Positions 13,141 to 25,180 of a stretch of 64,000 bases of DNA are shown piece by piece. Source of the DNA: Glandiceps talaboti. Taxonomy: Eukaryota > Hemichordata > Enteropneusta > Spengelidae. Position numbers and translations under genes: made by a program. The notes beneath the pieces are model-generated. The model was not told the origin of the DNA, searched no databases, and saw nothing but the letters and a program-made list of their open reading frames with translations. Numbering within the stretch: position 1 is the first letter of the stretch; each line of letters starts with the position of its first letter. The stretch is from positions 5,972,001 to 6,036,000 of the forward strand of contig NC_135553.1 of assembly GCF_964340395.1 (NCBI RefSeq). The letters run 5' to 3'.

Positions 13141-16100
13141 CATAATTGTACAATTCCAAGTAATATGCAAGACAGATGATGTCCGCCCACCACCTTTTTT
13201 GTGACCCTAAGGCCAATCCTTCACATGTCTAGAATACATTCTAAATAACGTCAGCCAATTCGTTACACAGAAACGATCATTTTTTTTCTTGGAAATACAG
13301 GTAAATACCCTAGTTCAGATTTAATTTTTGATATAAACATAATGTTATACAATGTACTTAATTACTGCGACGATGGTCAAAAAGGAACATCGGTGAAATC
13401 ATCCAAAGGTTAAACAATAAACGAAATGTGCTGTTCAATCATGCTTTTTTACGAGAACTGCATTCAAGTTGCATGCCCGAGTCAGGTTGCACTGTCTGTT
13501 ACAGGGTGACCATTGATTACCCCTTAGGGAAGAAATCGTGATGAATTGATAGAAATAAAACGATCGTGAATATAGACGACCGTCGATGGAACGTGTCCAC
13601 ATCATGCCCATTTGCTGCCGTTACCATAGCAACCCCCGTCCGACAGTTCAACTAATCCGTCGATATTAAGCTTTCCGTTCTAAATAAGCAGAGCGTATTT
13701 CCAGAAACGTTTTGTTACTTTGAGAAAAAACACGACTGTTTCCCGGCAACTTGTGTAGGGCTACTATATTCCATACATTGACACACACACATCTGGATTG
13801 CACACATAAAGCCAATTATTTTCACTAGAGGAGAGCGTAAACTTTACCTTCTAAATGGTAGACATCTATTGAAATTTAATCACTGTAGTTCATGGTATGC
13901 GATCCTTTCGTTCCGGAACGATTTACAGAGTAACACTGTTTCTATTATGCCATATCTCATAACAAGATTCTGAAATGGTTAGAAAACTATCGATAAACAT
14001 ATTTCGTTTCAATTGTCAGTTAATGCAATGCTCTATTTATCTGTCAATCTTATACATTTATGACAATTTTATTTTATGAATATTACATGTATGGAACACT
14101 GAAGTATAGATCTAGAAATATACATGTCATATTTCATGCATAATAAACAAGCGATGGGTTATATACGAGTTACACGAGGGGAGCATAATGGTGTTAATTT
14201 GAATTTGATGTAATTAGACAGCGATATCGACAGCCAAATACACAAAACTCGTCATGGAAGAATTTTTTCATTGAATGAATAATATAGTACAAATAACCGA
14301 CATAAAAGAAACTTGAGTGTTTAACATAATTTCAACTATTACACTTCTGACGGAAGCTTACTGTAGCTTCATTAAGTTGTAAGCCTATGCGTCAAATAAG
14401 GGTTTTCAGTACAATTCCCATGACAATAACATAGCCTCAGAAAACGGTTATATGGTGCAAGCACTTTAAACTTGATGTTGATATGATAAGCTTAATGACA
14501 TTTTATTGGCAAATTAGGAAAAACTATTAAAATACCATAACAGTCTATAAATGTACCTAAAACTATCACGTTGGATAATATGATAAAATACTAATTTAAT
14601 CAGTGAATATACAGGCAAAGAAATATTGACGTACAAACAACACAAATGGTTATATAAAGACGTTACCAGACGTTCCGGTCACGCTTTCCGTTGACCTTCC
14701 TCTATTGCTAAGCAAACCACGTTTTTGTATTAAGTTGTAGGTGGTATCGCGTGTTCTGAGAACGGGTCCTAAAAATAGCTAGATATCATGAAGTACACAT
14801 ATATAATTAACATTCCTCGTATGTTTATGGAGGGATGTATAACACAGTCTTAACGACATAAACAGACTATATACGGTGTGGATAGGATGTTATCGAACTG
14901 TACGAATACATGCATTGATGTATCATCTGGGGGCAATGGCCATTCGCGTATGAAAAAAATAAATAAAACCAACAGTGTTGTCACCTCTATTGTAATTTGA
15001 CGGCTGTGACATCGTACATAAGGATTAATAGTAAATGTAATATGTTGACCAGACCATCTGTCTAACTATAATGAAATCAGAGGTTACCTATTTCATATAC
15101 TGCGGCTTTCGGATTATGTTACGAAACTAGTGTCTGTGTATCTGATGAGTTTGGTCTTTCTCTACTCACCCAAGTTGAACGATTTCAACAACTATGTAAA
15201 ATATCTTATATTTAGATTAATTTTATTTCAATAAATGTAATTTTTTATTTCTTGAATCTGACGACTTATTTTCCTAATTATTATAGTGTGTTTAATAATC
15301 GGCAAGTAATCGGACTCCACGTGCAAGCAACGATCCTAATTAAATATCCGTTATCTGTTTACTTTAAGGATACTAAATCAAGGTCATGACCTGAAATTCG
15401 CAGTAATTATATTCAGTGACGCTGAATCTGAAAAGGATCCGGAGCTTGCGCTTTCTTTGTGCGTGCCTATTTAACTTTGTCGCCGTGGAGTAACATCTGC
15501 GATGTATTGACCAACGATTTTTAACAGCTTGATCCTGGAGAGGACTGTACAGGTTTCGAAGAAAATTTGTAGAGTTCCTGACAAACATGATGTCAGAGAA
15601 TTGCTGCTCTTTAAAGCTTAGAGAAATATCCTTTATTTTTAGAACCGTTTATAGGTTTATTTTTATAACATGAATGTTGGAACGGCCATTTTGAAGTTAA
15701 TCCCAAAACTAGTAAATTATCATCACAATTATTGAAATCCCCATCGGAATATCTAAACTTGTTTTGTTATCAGAAGAAATGTGATAAATTGATTTATCAT
15801 CTTTCCAAATATTCAAGTATTTCAGTTATACATATCAAGTTAAATTGAAGAAAATTTTGTTGTTCCTTATTCATTGAACTCCGAGCTGAATTACAAGGTT
15901 TTATTTTGCATTATTATCACCTGATATTTCCAACTTCAAATCAGGAAAAAGTTAAACATCTCATGGTAATAGTAAAACCAGTTTCCTTCAGAACGGCATA
16001 CTGTCGGAGAGATCGTGATTTAAAACGTGCTGACAGGTATCTCTACTGTTACGCGACTACGTATCCAATGTGTTCACATCGATTGAAGTTAAGTACCATT

Positions 16101-16299
16101 TGGATACAATACTTGTTTTTCTGTAGTCATGAAATGTGGTATTAATAATTCTGATAAGTTGTTATATTGGGGGTTGGAGTGTTACGGCGAGAAAATTTCA
16201 ACTTCTATCAATCCCAGTTATACACGGTATTGTATATATTACTTTACACCATGCACAAGGCAAGTTGGACAAAAAAATATGAAATTATACCCTGGTCGT
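13141..16299. other. No gene recognised
   Basis: Contains only the dispersed fragment at 15528-15610. Frames up to 79 codons lack recognisable motifs. Confidence 0.55.
15528..15610 (-). repeat. Dispersed repeat fragment, copy 2
   Basis: This is the partner of 6619-6703. The shared block on the minus strand is TTGTCAGGAA, one variable base, then TCT. A looser match to CTGTACAG/CTGTATAT and CCAG follows, and there is a similar GCAATT motif on the other side. Identity is moderate, with a three-base insertion (CAT) in the palindromic CTGACAT stretch. Confidence 0.5.
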
Positions 16300-16352
16300 T
16301 CTACGTCACGAAAACGCACGTCTACGTCACGAAAACGCGCGTCTACGTCACT
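16300..16352. repeat. 21-bp tandem repeat with CRE-like cores
   Basis: Two and a half copies of CTACGTCACGAAAACGC plus (A/G)CGT. Each contains TACGTCA, which resembles a CREB/ATF half-palindrome. No gene is seen beside it, so a regulatory role is speculative. Confidence 0.7.
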
Positions 16353-16944
16353 GGTTCTGTTGTGTTCGAAATATGAGTCAAAACATTCAAAATTGCCATT
16401 TTTTCTCTGGTGCTGGTATAATTATATTATTCCCCCAGTACTTTTCTTTATTACGCTGGCAAATATTCGTAACCTGAGGGTTTTGTCATTACTTGTCTAG
16501 CGACTGGTGGTGACAAAGCCGATTCGAAAGGTCACTCTCATTTTCCGAATAAAAATATTGGAGAATAATCTAATTGTTTCCAAACATGTATTCTCCAACT
16601 TTCGTTATATTTTTTAAGGCAATACTTGATCACCATCTTCTGTAATAACTAACAACAAACACCATATATTAGTTTTATTGCCATTAAAGCATCTGTGACT
16701 GAGTTCAAAGGTTAATCCTATACTAGTGATTTTACTGTCTACTAAACTATAAAATAACAATTACTAATAGCGTGGTACGAATGTCTGTATCTGACAGACT
16801 AGTTCCCTAAATAGTATCAAAAATATACACAACTATGTACTTACCTTATGGCGTGGTCGCAGATGATCTTTGCATGTTTGGTTCAGAAAACCAGCCGAAT
16901 GGTAATTTCAGAGGGCGTACATATCACATTATAGCATTATGATT

Positions 16945-17130
16945 TAAACTTTATGATTTGAAAAAAATATATATTTATTAATTTTATTTATTTAATGGAA
17001 GACCAACTGGAGCAAGTCCCATTCAGAGGCTCCTTAAAAAATGAAAAACACAAGAAAAAACAAGTCTACAAAGCAGACAAAGGTGTCAAACAAACAAAAC
17101 TAACAAAATGCACATAAAAACACCATGATT
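16945..17130 (-). mobile_element. Probable LINE 3' UTR and tail, reverse orientation
   Basis: On the minus strand the text reads AGGAGCCTCTGAATGGGAC, TTGCTCCAGTTGGTC, then TTCCATTAAATAAATAAAAT. This layout (a short GC-rich block followed by an A/T-rich tail with AATAAA) is common at LINE 3' ends in marine invertebrates. The sequence upstream of it (towards 17300) may belong to the element, but I recognise no coding region. Confidence 0.45.
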
Positions 17131-17510
17131 ACAAGGCAAACACCAAAATCAATCTTGCCAGGTTGACCTGAGACGACAATTTTAAATTTGTCAGAGATAA
17201 GTTAAAAGTCAATATTCACGATAAACATCAACATTCGTTCAATCTTTTTTTGAGAAACGCGAACATAAAAAACTAATTTTGTAAAAAGCTTGTAATTTTC
17301 TCAGTTGATTACATTTGGTAAAATTCAATCTCTTCGTTCATGTAAACATTTTGAATGAAACAATCTAGAAATTTAAAGAAATAATAAAATTATTTGACAA
17401 TTAAATATCTGCTAAGGTTAAAGATAAAAAATAATATGGCTGTGATAATACAAACAGATAATATATAAGAGCAAAACAGTTAAACACAGACTTGAATCAT
17501 CAAAAGTCAA

Positions 17511-17516
17511 TCAATC

Positions 17517-17581
<65 letters not shown>

Positions 17582-17615
17582 ATCGATCGATCGATCGATC
17601 AATCAATCAATCAAA
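17511..17615. repeat. (AATC)n array with GATC block
   Basis: AATC tetramers contain a short inner run of GATC at 17580-17600, which gives clustered GATC sites. Confidence 0.95.
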
Positions 17616-20600
17616 AGAATTTGTAAAGCCAAAATCCAATACGGCATTTTTTCAGTTGATGTCTATGACTTCCCCACCTTGCTTATTGCCACCGTTGTAT
17701 GCTGATGATAGACCTGACAAGTGTTCTCTTCAGCCTGCTACGGAGATTAACCTGTTTTAATACGAATAATCCCTATCTTAATAAAGCTATGTGAATTTCA
17801 TGTAACCCCAGAAAATTATCAGAACTAGTGCCACTTACAACCCGCGATAACACACTGGTGCGTTTGCTTGAATGAGGTGAACTAAGACATAATTAAGCAA
17901 AAACAATATACAACTGATTAAAAAACAACAGGGGGTGCCTCTCATGTAGATTCAGGCCACACTTTTATCAGTTTGTTTATATATGTGGAAGTTATAATGT
18001 AACAGTAACAGTTCATAAGGACATGTAGTATGTCTTATATTGTTGTTTTCCTTGTCTATCGGGCTAAATATAAGTGTTTTGACATGAATATATTCCTCTA
18101 CCTGTTGGAAAGAACACAAGGACAGACACTGCTAACCAGAAGTCCATAATAACTCCCCTGTCTGCAAATATACAATTTCATCATAGTGTGATATTTAAAC
18201 TAGAAGTCTTAGCCATTGCCCCCTTTCTTAGCCAACCAACATACTGCTATCGATGGCTTCATCACCAGGTTTCATGTGATGTGTTGTATACAGAGGAGTT
18301 TGTATCAGAAAACAATCTATGAAAATTCTCATATATTCATAGTTAAGGAGTACTATTTTGGGCCAATTTTAGCAGGGATTTATTTATCTAACTTCTGTGT
18401 TTGTCTGGATTGCAGGTAAATGGCCAGTAATCATTAAGATTGTACAGAATATTGCCACCCTTTTGTTTACCTTCTAGTAGAGTGTATATTGATATATTTG
18501 CAGTAGCAGGATTCGTGTGATATTTTCCTTAGGAAAACAACAATCTAAGCAATAATAGGTGTCCCTGTGTAACAGTGGTACGTTATAACGTGTATCATTC
18601 TATCAGTAAACAGAGTTATGGGATCCTGGCTCCGAGGGTGTTTATGCTTTGAATAGAAATCTTCTGGACGCTAGTTACATTGTATGTCTTTGCATGAAAA
18701 GTTGTCTCTAATTCCTGTTTACTCGAAGCAAACAAACGCACCGGTATTCTTTCGCGGGTTGTATAAAATCTTCTGTTTCAGTTGAAATATATTTACTGGT
18801 AAACTGACACATTTTGGATAACAGTAGTGTATCGTGTTTCATTGTTTTCGTGCAAGGCCACGTGTTGTGACTTCCAGCGTTGATCCGTATGTTGACGCTT
18901 GTCTCTTTCTTTACTCCTGCCTCAGGTGAATTTTACTAAAACCTCTTTTGTAATGGTGTTGTGCTGTATCTACACGAATCTTTAAATCTGTCACAGGATG
19001 GTTGAAGTAACACAAAATATTCTGTTAACTTACATGTAGGTAGCCAACGTAATTTTTCAAACGTCTTAATTCTTTTCTGCTAGATACGTGTAATATATAT
19101 GTAGGGTATAGGAAGCGATAAATAATTTCCACGTCCGTGAAAAATATTGTATTTTATCATTTTGAATCAAAATTCTGACGTCATTTAAAAGGGTGATTAT
19201 TACCATATATCATGTCTACAATATATTTGTAATATGCAAAAAATTACATTAACAGCAACAAAAAACCTTGTATCTGGAAATTTTGACGACGCCAGAGTTT
19301 GTCAATGAATAGGTGCAAACATCCTTAATGTGGCAAAATCGTTTGAAATGCGCACTTTGTTGAGACAAGTTGTAAGTGTGTAATATAATGGTTTAGATGC
19401 AAGACGATTGTATCAAACCGAAGGGCCATAAGTCTAGAATTTGTAGATAAAATGCTAATCGATCAAAAATATACACGGATTTGAGACGTTCCGCAAGTAG
19501 AGAGACCATTTATTATAAAGACCGGCGGGTTATATTCACTCGAGCTCATTGCACACGTTTGTCGCCAGAATTCAAGTACAACCTTCACCCCAATCTTACA
19601 CGGCATTGAAAGGTCATTGACTCCTGTTGTTGCAATGCAAGGCAGAAAGTTCATTGTCAACAGCAAACACGCCAATTACAGTATTCTCAATGACTAAGCC
19701 GTAGTCATTTGAACGTCAATTCGTCTGAATTTGAACATTACAGAAATATAAACTGAAGATTCACATTGAGATAAACACGCCTACGTGTTAATAGTAACGC
19801 TTTTTACGGGTTTCATCCAATCAATGCTGCAATCACGAACGCTGTCTTTTACTATCCCTACATCCGAGACTAGCACTTACTTTTAGAAACCCATGTGCAA
19901 ACTTCTATGCAAAATACCATGAAAATGAACCCATTTCAGTCACAGCAAATCTAAGGATCGCTATATCGCTAGTCAATAGGTTATCACCCTTTGGACTACG
20001 TATCAGCGCTCTTTATCGGGTCATCAACCCTGATTTGTGTCATTGCACGGGTTCTGTTATCGTTTTCTACAAAATGCGTCAGTGTTATCAATATTGTGAC
20101 ACAGTTTTATACTGATACAAACCTGTTTGAGTGTTATAGTAATCACTCTGCGTTCAAAAAAAGAAGAAACAAACACACTCGTTTGATTTTTACCAAAATA
20201 CATCAGAATTTTACTGCGATTTTAGCAAAAGACAGATATATATGATAGACAGTTATATGAATATATAATAGTGTAAATACGTTTCCTGCACCATTAATTA
20301 AAATAAGTGAAACTTTTAAAAAAAATGTGCAAAAACAAGTCTGATTTGAAATAATGTTGGATATATATTTGGTAACCATGACATTGACATTGTTTATCAC
20401 ATGGATGATTTTTGTTTTACTCTTTCGTTATCGACATTTTTAATTGGCTATAAAACAGTACCACACACACCTGGTAAGCTTCCTGAAGACTGGCTGTATG
20501 CTCAGGTTCATTACCTCCCGTTACATGTAGATTTAAAACTTCGTCATTTTTTTTCAAGGGTCAATGTTCTTTCATTCCTCTTTCAGTTGGTCATGACTTA

Positions 20601-23260
20601 TGTATATAATAATCACCGATGCGTTGCATATATAATATAATACTCAACTATGAGTTAATAACAAGAGGCCGTGTAGGTGTCTATAAAAAGGAACCCATTC
20701 CATCAACCTTGTCACATCAGTGTATAATAATGTTATCTAAATTAAAAAAAATAGACACGCAGCACACTACGCTATATACGCCAATAAAAAATAAACTTTA
20801 CTCCTCATCTTCTTTTTAAGTCTTTTAAGTCTTTTACTAAAATAATTTGTTCCTCTCAAATCCAAACTACATTAATTTTATACACACGTTGTTTTCCTTC
20901 TTAGCAATATACATTTCTGAAAACAATACTCGTATGAGTGAGAAAATGAGTGAGTATTCATGACATCGAGGCAGCATTACGACATGGATATTTGTTATTT
21001 TCTATTTACACGTGCGGTCCAAAAGACATGAATCCTTTGTTTATGCAAACAGTCTTGATGTATGTATACATGTATACTTTTTTTTTTAGCTATCTAGGGG
21101 GTTGTCACTTAGCCAGTTGAGTTGACTCTGAGTTGACTCTAGTCTTACTTAACATAAACAACCCAAATATGAACAGTTAATGTGCACTCTGAATAGGGTT
21201 AAATTTAGGTCAGGTACAATGGGGGTTTAGAGTCGACTTATCTTTTGTGTCTGACACAACATTCCATTTGAATGACTTTGGTATGTGATCTGTGTCAGGT
21301 ACAAAAATTCAGTGTGAATGGAGTCCCAAATCCAGCTTATCAGTTTTACTACTCTATGTTGCCTCAGAGGGAAACTCGCATTTATAGTCTGAACATAGTA
21401 TATACCACCGTAGTTAATATTATATTTTATCAGATGATATTTTCAAAACGTGATTATGTAACTTAAAAAATACATTAAGTATCATGTGGGTGATAGGCAA
21501 AGCTAGAATACTGCTTCCCTATGTGTTATTGGTGGCCTGTATTAAACACGAATTCCCCTTCACTACTCATCAAATCACTTTATAGAATAGATTATATGAT
21601 TTACATTCGTTTGATTGATTGACAATAGTGAAAAGAACATCTGAAGATTCTTGAATAGCTAATTGTTACATGATACTTTAAAAGACTGTGTTGTATAAAT
21701 TTATAATAATGTGTAGTCGGTGCTTAGCAAAATGACAGCAAACCTGAAAATTGATGTCTTTGCTGGTTCTACCATATACCCCATTCGTACCAGGGGGGTT
21801 AAGGTTGTAGGACCAACTCAGACAGTGCCACTCAATAACATTACCTATAATTTTACATGTAAGATACCACGGAACTATTCGACACACTGATGTTATTTTG
21901 GGTGAAAAAGTTCCGTTCAAAAGCCATTAATACCAACCACTTGCAGGAATCATTCGGACAAAAATTCTTATTTCTACATGACTTAATTTCTATTGCACTT
22001 TTAAAAAAATGGGGGGAGAAATGTTAAAAGTAACAAGTCTCGATAGTAAATTGAAGGTAACATAGGGGTGATTAAACGTAAACAAGACCCACTATCATTA
22101 TGGAATTAGTCATTTTTGTCAAGAAATCATCAGGTAGTAAAAGAGATGACGGTCACACACTAGCTAATTTACATAATCTCGTGCACGGAACTTACAACTT
22201 GCTTCAAGTATCAAACTGCATCAAATGACTTCAGTGCAGGAGATGCGCGGTCAGAAGTCACGTGATACACGGAACATCATGACGAGCGCTAGCAACTCAC
22301 AGACTTCCTGTCCCAAATAAAAGTAGCATAAATATTGTATGTGGCATGTGGGCGTCCCGTTGTATGGCTTACAGTCAGATACGTTAATCGTGCAGTGAAA
22401 CGTCAGTCGTACACCATCGATCATTCTCGGGTGTTCACAAGTATTGACAGGTCACACAGTCACAATCGTCATAACATGTCAACATTTAAAACCAAAGAAT
22501 CTGTGTGATGATTGGTCGATATGACATTAATTAAGTAAAATATGTCAGCTGATTTCAATACGTTCATGATTAAACTATTAATAGTATATTTTCAGCAATT
22601 AAAACACTTTTTATAGGATCAATACAACTAAGAAGCGAATGACAATTTATATCGAAAATGACAAGTTCGCTTCCTTTGAAATTTAATGACAACTGCCTTC
22701 AGGTCTGTGTCATTTTACCTTCGTGATATCCACCATACTTTTTTTGAAATAAACATTTAAATACACTTCCATTTCCTCCTCAGATATTCCTTGAACATAT
22801 TAGTTATACAAATTCAATTTTTGAAAAACAACGTAAATTGTATACAGAAATTGAATGACTCAAAACGATGTTTTCCATTCCATTATTCCATATGAACAAT
22901 ACAGTTCCTGATAAATGTCTACATGCTCTAAGTTACTGCGTCACAGACAGAATGTTTCGGTCGAAAAAAAAAACATTCGTTCGCTGGCTCAGCAGTCTAC
23001 AGCTGATGAACGGCAAACACGTTGAGTTGCGATAACAGTTATCAGCATCACCCCCTCTGTCACTTCTCCTCGACTGTTATAAACATATGTGCAGTGCCCA
23101 TACTGTACCAGAGCGTACTGTTACCTGACCAACTATCCACTATACAGAATTCAGAGTCATAGTTCTATGTATGTCGCTTGAGACACGACAAGGTTGACTG
23201 CACGACGAGGGACGTCTCAGTGCTTCGATAGGAACATCAAGGTCAAAGCCCTTTATATCC
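17616..23260. other. Downstream flank of the Polycomb gene, no further gene recognised
   Basis: The 3' UTR of the Polycomb gene must lie just below 23260. An ATTAAA on the minus strand (22682-22687) is a weak polyadenylation candidate. The remaining frames, up to 84 codons, look like chance. Confidence 0.5.
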
Positions 23261-24097
23261 TTAAAATGTACGTGGCTTGAAGAACCCATCCTGAGCAAAA
23301 CTTTCCCGAATTGTAACTGTGATGTTGTGCGACGTCACATCAGTTATGAGCACTTTACCCGTTGGAGATGTGTGCCGAATATCACGTGGAGAGAAGCAGT
23401 TGCCATGGTGACCTACATCGAACTGCGTGTTGCTGCCACCGTGTTGGGCATAAATAGTAGCCGTTTCTCTCGGAACACTTGCACCAGAGAATGGGCTATG
23501 GGATGATTCTTTCATCCCGTCAATATCCTCGTTCCTTATCATCGCCTCTCGGTAGTTTGGTGTGGTCGCACATGACCATCCTGTTGGCTGACTGCTCTGT
23601 ACACGAGCGAGGGGTGTCCTTGCATGGTCACTATCCATAACGTTGTACCCTTGAGGGTTTGATGTTACGGTCATCGCGTAAATTCCATGGTATTTATTTT
23701 CGTCAGGTGATAAATGATCTTTAATGGGTACAATTTCATTGCAATTTTCGTCATTCATTTTATAAGGACACCACAAAACAGGTTTCTTCACATTCAAATT
23801 GACACAGTTGTTCGAATCTGATTCTAGTAGGTCTTTCCCGCCCTCAATCTGACACGCTGTTGGTTTGTCGTCTGCTACCACTTCACTATCAGGTTCATGC
23901 CGGACATCGACCTTCGCGTCGTCTTCGTGCAGCGGCTGCTGGTCTGAGCTGATAGCAGCGTCTTCATCTCTTGAACAATCCATACAGTTTCCATGGTCAC
24001 TATTTGAACTTTCATCGTCCTTCCCATTTTCCTGCATAGTGGCATCAACCAGTGTATCTGACTTCAAGTTCACTGTCACCTTCTTCAGCTTACATTC
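23261..24097 (-). CDS. Polycomb gene, terminal coding exon 5 (acidic middle and Pc box)
   Basis: This exon contributes 278 residues and the TAA stop. It opens with [12 protein letters not shown] and passes through an Asp/Glu/Ser-rich stretch. A central part follows with little recognisable structure. It ends in the Pc box at protein residues about 328-356. The acceptor follows a pyrimidine-rich tract and ends CTAG at 24098-24101. A single long last exon carrying the silencing motif is usual in this family. Confidence 0.92.
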   Translation of the reverse strand, partial: ECKLKKVTVNLKSDTLVDATMQENGKDDESSNSDHGNCMDCSRDEDAAISSDQQPLHEDDAKVDVRHEPDSEVVADDKPTACQIEGGKDLLESDSNNCVNLNVKKPVLWCPYKMNDENCNEIVPIKDHLSPDENKYHGIYAMTVTSNPQGYNVMDSDHARTPLARVQSSQPTGWSCATTPNYREAMIRNEDIDGMKESSHSPFSGASVPRETATIYAQHGGSNTQFDVGHHGNCFSPRDIRHTSPTGKVLITDVTSHNITVTIRESFAQDGFFKPRTF

Positions 24098-24963
24098 CTA
24101 GATCGGAGAACAAACTTGAATTATCAGGTGGAGTGATCACTATATGTTAGATGATTCACCGCTATTGACATGGAAAGTACAACGGTCGCATAAATAGGCT
24201 GCTATATCGGTTCACCAAATCTGAGTAACAACACAGCCATTACAAATCGATATTAGAATGCACGCAATTATTGAAGTCAAATCGCCTACCTTCAGTATTT
24301 CCAATTTACGTTTCCGAATTTTCGCCTCACGTGCTTCCCGCCGTTTACACCTATTACACAAAAAGTAAGCGAGACAGTGAAGTTAAAAAAATGATATCCA
24401 AGAAGAGACGGGTTGTTGTTTGATGTAGCAGCCAATGTAACATGTGTATGTGTGTCGCATGATGATATCGTGTGTAATTTCAATTACGCCATATTTGTAC
24501 TCTTTTTGTGTTGCGTTTAAACACAAGAAACCACTTACCTGCGAATGAATTGCTCGACGAGTTTCGGATCGAGAATGTTCTCCTCCGGCTCCCAAGTATT
24601 ATATCTGCAAGAACACAAAAACTGGTTAAGATTGCCTAAACTGTATATTCTTCACGAAAGAATATTGGAAATCAAGATAGAAGTTTAATGTATCGGAAAC
24701 GAGGGAATGATAATATTATATACGGCCATACTCACTTGGCGGTCCAGCCTTGCCATTTAACTAGATATTCCACAGTACCCTGCAAGCAATATAAAGATGA
24801 ACAAAATACGATGTTAATGGCTCTGTTGACAAAAATCTAACCGACTTCATAACGTTCTGCAGAAATCAAATAACACTATCTCGAAGCATACCTTCCGTAT
24901 ACGTTTTTTGAGAAGTCGTTCGGCTTCGTAGACCTCCTGACACGGTCCGTTGTTGTGATCCAT
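23261..24963 (-). CDS. Polycomb-type chromobox protein (CBX family), complete, five coding exons
   Basis: The joined coding exons run 24963-24892, 24779-24736, 24604-24539, 24350-24290 and 24097-23261. They give 1080 nt, 359 residues and a TAA stop. All four introns (112, 131, 188 and 192 nt) are GT-AG and keep the frame. Residues about 10-62 form a chromodomain: Tyr12, Trp33 and Trp36 have the spacing of the Polycomb aromatic cage that reads trimethylated H3K27, followed by the conserved [10 protein letters not shown] stretch. Residues about 61-85 are very basic. The middle is acidic, rich in Asp, Glu and Ser, and probably disordered. The last ~30 residues (TDVT, then TVTIRES, then GFF) match the Pc box that in this family binds the RAWUL domain of RING1 in PRC1. 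The protein therefore probably acts in nuclear gene silencing. The start has a good context (A at -3, G at +4). No AT-hook of the CBX2 type is visible. HP1 is excluded because there is no chromoshadow domain. Which CBX orthologue it is cannot be settled here. Confidence 0.93.
24290..24350 (-). CDS. Polycomb gene, coding exon 4 (basic linker)
   Basis: This 61 nt exon encodes [20 protein letters not shown], where about half the residues are Lys or Arg. It directly follows the chromodomain and could serve as a nuclear localisation signal or DNA/RNA-binding patch. The acceptor is AATAG and the donor GTAGGC. The exon is supported by frame continuity and splice sites more than by homology, because linkers in this family diverge quickly. 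Confidence 0.85.
24539..24604 (-). CDS. Polycomb gene, coding exon 3 (66 nt)
   Basis: This exon encodes [17 protein letters not shown] and the C-terminal chromodomain helix, ending in FIR plus a split arginine codon. The acceptor is TTGCAG and the donor [16 protein letters not shown] is the strongest family signature in the gene. Confidence 0.93.
24736..24779 (-). CDS. Polycomb gene, coding exon 2 (44 nt)
   Basis: This very short exon encodes [14 protein letters not shown] plus two bases of the next codon. It carries both cage tryptophans (33 and 36). The acceptor is TTGCAG and the donor GTGAGT. A short exon at this place matches my recollection of vertebrate CBX genes, which should be checked against a gene model. 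Confidence 0.92.
24892..24963 (-). CDS. Polycomb gene, coding exon 1
   Basis: This exon encodes residues 1-24, from the start codon to RIRK. It includes the first aromatic cage residue (Tyr12 in EVYEAE) and the first chromodomain strand. The donor is GTATGC and the exon ends in phase 0. A non-coding exon further upstream cannot be excluded. Confidence 0.9.
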
Positions 24964-25180
24964 AGTAGAGTAGAGAAGAGCACAGCCGAGCACAATAATA
25001 TGAGCGGCACACGCCGATCGTTCACGAACACAGACTGAGCTTGCGATGCGTACACACGCAACGCTACTTGTAAACTAATACTCGGGGATCGGGAGCTATT
25101 AAATGCACAATGACGTAGATAGCCCATAATATGCATCTAGGCCGTGACGCGGGTGTATTGTTGTTCAAATTGTAAGCTTG
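24964..25180 (-). promoter_or_regulatory. Probable promoter and 5' leader of the Polycomb gene
   Basis: This stretch upstream of the start codon is clearly richer in CG and GC than the flanking DNA. A CRE-like TGACGTAG lies at 25111-25118. I see no convincing TATA box at a usual distance, so a TATA-less broad promoter is plausible. The transcription start cannot be placed by eye. Confidence 0.45.

Noticed and set aside
23865-24101. 78-codon plus-strand frame rich in serine
   Set aside because: It is the antisense shadow of Polycomb exon 5.
24292-25136. Minus-strand frames at 24292-24483, 24383-24595 and 24876-25136
   Set aside because: They run from exons into introns or are in the wrong frame for the chromodomain; the spliced model explains the region.
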